Origin: Phytophthora quininea
Taxonomy: Eukaryota > Oomycota > Peronosporomycetes > Peronosporales > Peronosporaceae
NCBI GenBank assembly: GCA_011947345.1
Contig: JAAVTG010000523.1
Coordinates: 62,001 to 126,000 of the forward strand
Direction of reading: 5' to 3'
DNA: 64,000 nt
Part shown: one piece after another, positions 59,672 through 64,000 of the stretch
Layout of the letters: the number at the start of each line of letters is the position of its first letter
Position numbering within the stretch: position 1 is the first letter of the stretch
Position numbers and translations under genes: made by a program
Notes under the pieces: generated by a model
Database searches by the model: none
What the model was told of the DNA's origin: nothing
Seen by the model: the letters and a program-made list of their open reading frames with translations, nothing else

Positions 59672-60993
59672 ATGCGTCTGTACAGCATTCTGATGGCCAC
59701 CACGGCTGCTCTGCTGGCGGCTTGCAGTACCAGCGTCAACGCTGCTGGCACTAACGGCTTCTGCGCCAAGCCCCGTGTTCGCATCACCGAGGTTAACGTC
59801 GGCGCCACCGTCGACAACAACGAGGACGAAGCTGCACTCAAGGTCGTCGCCATCGCCGCGCTACTGGCGGTTCTCGCATCGCCTTCCAGAGCGGTGACAA
59901 CGTTATCATTCGTGAGTTCGACTCCAGCGACAAGCTGACTAGCACGGCTGCCGTCAAAGTGCCGCTCCATGACTTCGCAGATATCTACGCTGATGAGAAT
60001 GGCTTTGTCATCCTCGGCACGAGAGACGCTGAAGGTGGCGGCACCCTCAACTGCGGTAACCCCAGCAACTTGTGCGGCACTGCTCCCAACCCAGCTGTGC
60101 CGTGCTACGACATGTACATGGTGCGCTACGACGGTGCCAAGGAGTCGTGGGCGACCAAGTTGACGTCGTCCAGCGCTTCACTGCCTCCTTACTCGACGTC
60201 TAAGACTGGCCCGGATGTCTACATGATCTGGTGGTACGCCCACCACGGCCGCATCGCGTTCGACGGCAAGAACTGGGCCGCCTACTTCGGCGCCGCCATC
60301 TCCACATCCGAGGGTGGTTGCATCAACATCCACCAGGGTGACCGCATGAAAGTGGTGGACGCGTCCGGCAAGATCGCCACGAACAGCAACTCGTTCGACT
60401 GGGGTTGCTCGCACTCTGCCTACGAGCGTATCACGTACGACAACCGCACGGACAGCTACGCGACGATCTGCAAGACGGACAACAACAACCGCATTATGCC
60501 TCCGCAGAACTGGGACACAACGATCTACCCTGTCGATCTCGCAGCCTCTAACCTGGGCGACATTGTGCCGGATGGATCTGCTTCCAGCAAGAAGTACTGG
60601 GCCACGGTCAGCAATGGCGACGGCGATAACGCCGCCGTGCACCTCATTCACTTCGCTTTGGATGCGAAGGCTACCGAAGACATCAAGCTGGGCGGAACTA
60701 GCACCAACGAGCGTGCTCCTCATCTCGCTTCGATCGGCAACGGCGGCATGTTGGCCATGTGGGAAGGCAGTTCGAGCGGCGGCGACCTCCAGGAAGGCGG
60801 TGACCGCACGATCTACGCTCAAGTGCTGGACTCGACGACCGGCAAGGCCATCAGCGACAAGGTGACGGTGGATAAGTCGGTAGTGGGCAACCGCTACCAG
60901 GCTTTGAAGACGTTCCCCGACGGCAGTGTTGGATACCTGTCCAAGGGCAAGACTGACACGTCCCTACAGGTGGTTCGCTTCTTCGGCTGCTAA
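59672..60993 (+). CDS. Secreted probable beta-propeller protein without linker (SP 3)
   Basis: Third family member, about 440 residues and the shortest, because the signal peptide (MRLYSILMATTAALLAACSTSVNA) is followed almost directly by the conserved domain (KPRVRITEVNVGATV). It thus shows the minimal unit of the family. From about 59,785 to the end it is nearly identical to SP 4 at the DNA level. One break near 59,862, where four bases seem lost (ALLAVLAS against ALPNGGSRIAF in the other copies); this is the only break larger than one or two bases. Ends LQVVRFFGC. Confidence 0.75.
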
Positions 60994-61820
60994 GCATGGG
61001 GTCGCGAACTCAAACCTACGTTCGTGGAGAAGAACGAGAAACATTTGTAAATTGTGGTGCGTAGGATTTTACGGGAACCAAATACAACGAAAGCGTTATT
61101 GCCGTGACGTCCAATGGATATGAGCCGAGTTAGCACAACAATATTGTTGATGGGCAGACATATAACAGCGTTGCTTCGAGCTGTACACGGCAATAAATTT
61201 TCATCGAGATCCTGCTGGTCAGGGTCGCACAAATGTTTCCTGTCCGAACTGCAGTCGATCCGGTTTGCACAATTTCCAGCTCTTGCAATCCACCAGGTGT
61301 AGCAGCTCAATCGAGCGGTGCAACGGCTGCAACCGACGACTGCAGCTGTGGGCTCATGACCACACAACGACGACCAAGCGCCTCGGATCCTTGACGCTTG
61401 TGGCATAAATGTTGCCTTGACTCACCGAGCGCTTTCACCACTTTGCTGGCCTCGCCGAAACGCAGCTCGTCGCCATCTTGTGTAGATCGTTCCTTTCACG
61501 CGTCAAATCGCACGGGAGTTGACCTCGTGGCCGATACATATCCATGCGATCTCTTTCGCCAGACGGCGTCGATGTCGGTGGCGCGACGCACAACCGAGTC
61601 CAACATGAACCGAGTAAACGTGGTGTGACGTATAGTCAGCAGATGCTGCAACAGAACCGTATTGCTGACTGCCGTGACTGGGACTCGTCCAGGCGAGCTG
61701 ACAGTCTCACCAAGGTACGCCACCTCCAGCTGGAGCTCATGAAGCGTCTGTCAACATGGGCGCCTTTGCCCCGCTAAGCCGCTGTTGGTGTTCGAACAGA
61801 ACTCGTTGTACTCCTTCGAC
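60994..61820. other. Spacer between SP 3 and SP 4
   Basis: No gene recognised; short frames on both strands lack family similarity. Confidence 0.5.
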
Positions 61821-61837
61821 CTCATTCTGCAATTGGC
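61821..61837 (+). promoter_or_regulatory. Inr/FPR core promoter of SP 4
   Basis: CTCATTCTGCAATTGGC, 49 bases before the ATG at 61887 and close to the SP 2 promoter in sequence. Confidence 0.65.
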
Positions 61838-61886
61838 TTTCCAGCGCCTCAACCTCTCAGTCCTAGGCAAGACCCACAAGGTTATC

Positions 61887-63553
61887 ATGCGTCTGTACAC
61901 TGTTCTGTTGGCGACCGCGGCTGCCTTGCTCGCGACCAGCGAAGTTGCCATCGCCGACAAGTGCACGGTCAAGACGCCGGCCCCGGCAACGACGACTGCG
62001 CCCACGACCTCGTTCAGTGCTTCGGCGTCAGCCTCCACCGCCGCGTCGGGAGTCGACGCCAGTGCCGCTTCTACGCCAGGAAGCGACGAGACCCAACAGG
62101 GCTCCGATGTCGCTGCACCGTCCAGCGCGCCTCCTCGACTGCCGGTGATGCCGACAGCGGAGCTTCTACTTTCCAGATCACAAACACCCCGAAGGCCACG
62201 ACTCAAACGCCGGTCGCTGCCAGCGCGAGCGGATCCAGCTCGGCAACAACAACCTCCAACTCGACGACTGCTACGACGACTACGCCTTCTATCTCGACGT
62301 CGTCGTCGGACGGCAAGCTCTGCGCCAAGCCTCGCGTAGTTGTCACCGAGGTTAACGTCGGCGCCACCGTCGACAACAACGAGGACGAGGCTGCACTCAA
62401 GGTCGTCGCCATCGCCGCGCTGCCCAACGGCGGTTCTCGCATCGCCTTCCAGAGCGGTGACAACGTTATCATTCGCGAACTCGACTCCAGCGACAAGCTG
62501 ACTAGCACGGCTGCCGTCAAAGTGCCGCTCAATGACTTCGCAGATATCTACGCTGATGAGAATGGCTTTGTCATCCTCGGCACGAGAGACGCTGAAGGTG
62601 GCGGCACCCTCAACTGTGGCAGTCCCAGCAACTTGTGCGGCACTGCTCCCAACCCGGCTGTGCCGTGCTACGACATGTACATGGTGCGCTACGACGGTGC
62701 CAAGGAGTCGTGGGCGACCAAGTTGACGTCGTCCAGCGCTTCGCTGCCTCCTTACTCGACGTCTAAGACTGGCCCGGATGTCTACATGATCTGGTGGTAC
62801 GCCCACCACGGCCGCATCGCGTTCGACGGCAAGAACTGGGCCGCCTACTTCGGCGCCGCCATCTCCACGTCCGAAGGTGGCTGCATCAACATCCACCAGG
62901 GTGACCGCATGAAGGTGGTGGACGCGTCCGGCTCCATCGCGTCGAACGCCGACTCGTTCGACTGGGGTTGCTCGCACTCGGCCTACGAGCGCATCACGTA
63001 CGACAGTCGCTCCAGCAAGTACGCGACGATCTGCAAGACGGACAACAACAACCGCATCATGCCGCCCAACAACTGGGACGCCACCATCTACCCTGTGAAC
63101 TTGGCGGCGTCTAACCTGGGCGACATTGTCCCGGATGGATCGACCTCCAGCAAGAAGTACTGGGCCACGGTCAGCAACGGCGACGGCGATAACGCCGCCG
63201 TGCACCTCATCCACTTCGCTTCGACTCGGCCGCCACGGACGACATCAAGCTGGGCGGCACCGACGCCAACGAGCGCGCCCCCATCTCGCCTCGATCGGCA
63301 ACGGCGGCATATTGGCCATGTGGGAAGGCAGCTCCACTGGCGGCGATCTCACCGAGGGCGGCGATCGCACAATCTACGCTCAAGTGCTGGACTCGACGAC
63401 CGGCAAGGCCATCAGCGACAAGGTGACGGTGGATAAGTCGGTAGTGGGCAACCGCTACCAGGCTTTGAAACCTACCCGGATGGCAGTGTTGGATACCTGT
63501 CCAAGGGCTCCACCGACACATCCCTGCAGGTGGTTCGCTTCCACGGCTGCTAA
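61887..63553 (+). CDS. Secreted protein with Ser/Thr-rich linker and probable beta-propeller (SP 4)
   Basis: Fourth family member, about 556 residues. Signal peptide MRLYTVLLATAAALLATSEVAIA, a Ser/Thr/Ala-rich linker (SATTTSNSTTATTTTPS), then the conserved domain from KPRVVVTEVNVG. It has four apparent base losses: about 62,133 (linker), 63,221 (T2 for T3 in HFAFDS), 63,281 (C5 for C6 in RAPHLAS, the same residues broken in SP 2) and 63,470 (in ALKTYPDG). With these read as one frame the protein ends VVRFHGC. Its C-terminal half is almost the same as SP 3. Confidence 0.75.
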
Positions 63554-63689
63554 GCAGAGCGTTCATTAGAGAAAGTCAAGTGTGTAAGTGTGTGAAGTGT
63601 TGATGTCAATCATGAAAAGCAAGTTGAAGGTGTCTGTGTATCCATCTCGTGCTTTTTTTTTGTGAACGGGCGTCGTCGTCGTCGTATAA

Positions 63690-64000
63690 ATGCCCGCAGC
63701 AAAGCAGACCAAGGCGGTGTATGTGGCTGCGACTCGGCAGCACGTGGGCAAGACGAGCACGTGTGTGGGGCTGCTACAAGGTCTCACTGCGCGGCTGGAC
63801 CGGGTGGGCTTCCTCAAGCCTGTCGGGCAGGAGAGCGTGGCAGTCGACGACGGACTTCGCGTCGACAAGGACGTCGCGGTCGCCAAAGGTGAACGATCAT
63901 TTGCAGTTGCAATTGTTCCCAACAAACTTGAATTTTGTATTGTGATCGTAACGTATTGATTGCAACTGTTGGACGATACAAGAGGTGTTCAAGCTCAAGG
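63690..64000 (+). CDS. BioD-like P-loop NTPase (AAA_26 type), 5' part only
   Basis: The first exon encodes MPAAKQTKAVYVAATRQHVG, then KTSTCVGLLQGL and VGFLKPVGQ. This is the P-loop and following strand of the dethiobiotin-synthetase-like family that also forms the N-terminus of some phosphotransacetylase-like (DRTGG) proteins; the later DKDVAVAKE fits that group. The gene runs off the window. An intron interrupts it at 63,889. A TATAAA at 63,685-63,690 overlaps the start codon and is probably fortuitous. The exact reaction cannot be told from this fragment. Confidence 0.65.
63889..63982 (+). other. Intron in the BioD-like gene
   Basis: A GTGAAC donor at 63,889 and an AAG acceptor ending at 63,982 join the codons as AK|EVFKLK, which matches the family (DKDVAxxKEVF). 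Without splicing the frame ends at 63,959. Confidence 0.6.

Noticed and set aside
1..64000. Bacterial-type operons and ribosome binding sites
   Set aside because: Introns, oomycete promoters, AATAAA signals, Sec7 and PRORP genes show a eukaryotic nuclear genome.

Overview
The window is a piece of an oomycete nuclear genome, most likely a Phytophthora-type plant pathogen. Three things point there. Genes are compact, with few and short introns. The oomycete core promoter (Inr plus flanking region, of the GCTCATTYYNCAWTTT type) lies 30-70 bases upstream of almost every start codon. The gene content also fits: a large folate-biopterin transporter (BT1) family, three small secreted proteins with RxLR/EER-like motifs, a large secreted-protein family, a protein-only RNase P, and DIRS-, Crypton- and hAT-type transposon remains.

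Layout. 1-2,955: two convergent BT1 transporter genes, the first cut by the window edge. 2,956-16,650: a gene-poor transposon graveyard with a hAT relic, a Crypton-like relic and a DIRS-like retrotransposon on the minus strand. 16,687-39,607: ten more BT1 genes, all on the plus strand, including four nearly identical copies in a tandem array with a unit of about 2.34 kb. 39,786-41,819: protein-only RNase P (PRORP), minus strand. 41,922-48,134: a BIG/SEC7-type ARF guanine nucleotide exchange factor, divergent from PRORP. 48,314-48,508: an odd back-to-back relic of a BT1 3' end and a PRORP 3' end. 49,647-51,285: a PH-domain protein and a HAD-family hydrolase, convergent. 51,488-53,341: three RxLR-like secreted protein genes. 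53,778-63,553: four paralogous secreted proteins with a Ser/Thr-rich linker and a probable beta-propeller domain. 63,690-end: the start of a BioD-like P-loop gene.

The most important thing for a user of this sequence is that nearly every long gene is broken by one or more apparent single-base losses, mostly in homopolymers. The family reading frame always resumes at the very next residue, and almost all events are losses. I found more than thirty G or C runs of exactly five and none of six or more, while A/T runs reach nine. I read this as a homopolymer-shortening artefact of the assembly and annotate the genes across the breaks; I do not call them pseudogenes. The transposon relics do carry true lesions.

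The transporter cluster suggests pteridine/folate-type uptake expanded by local duplication and kept similar by gene conversion. The RxLR-like and secreted beta-propeller clusters look like host- or wall-facing accessory genes.
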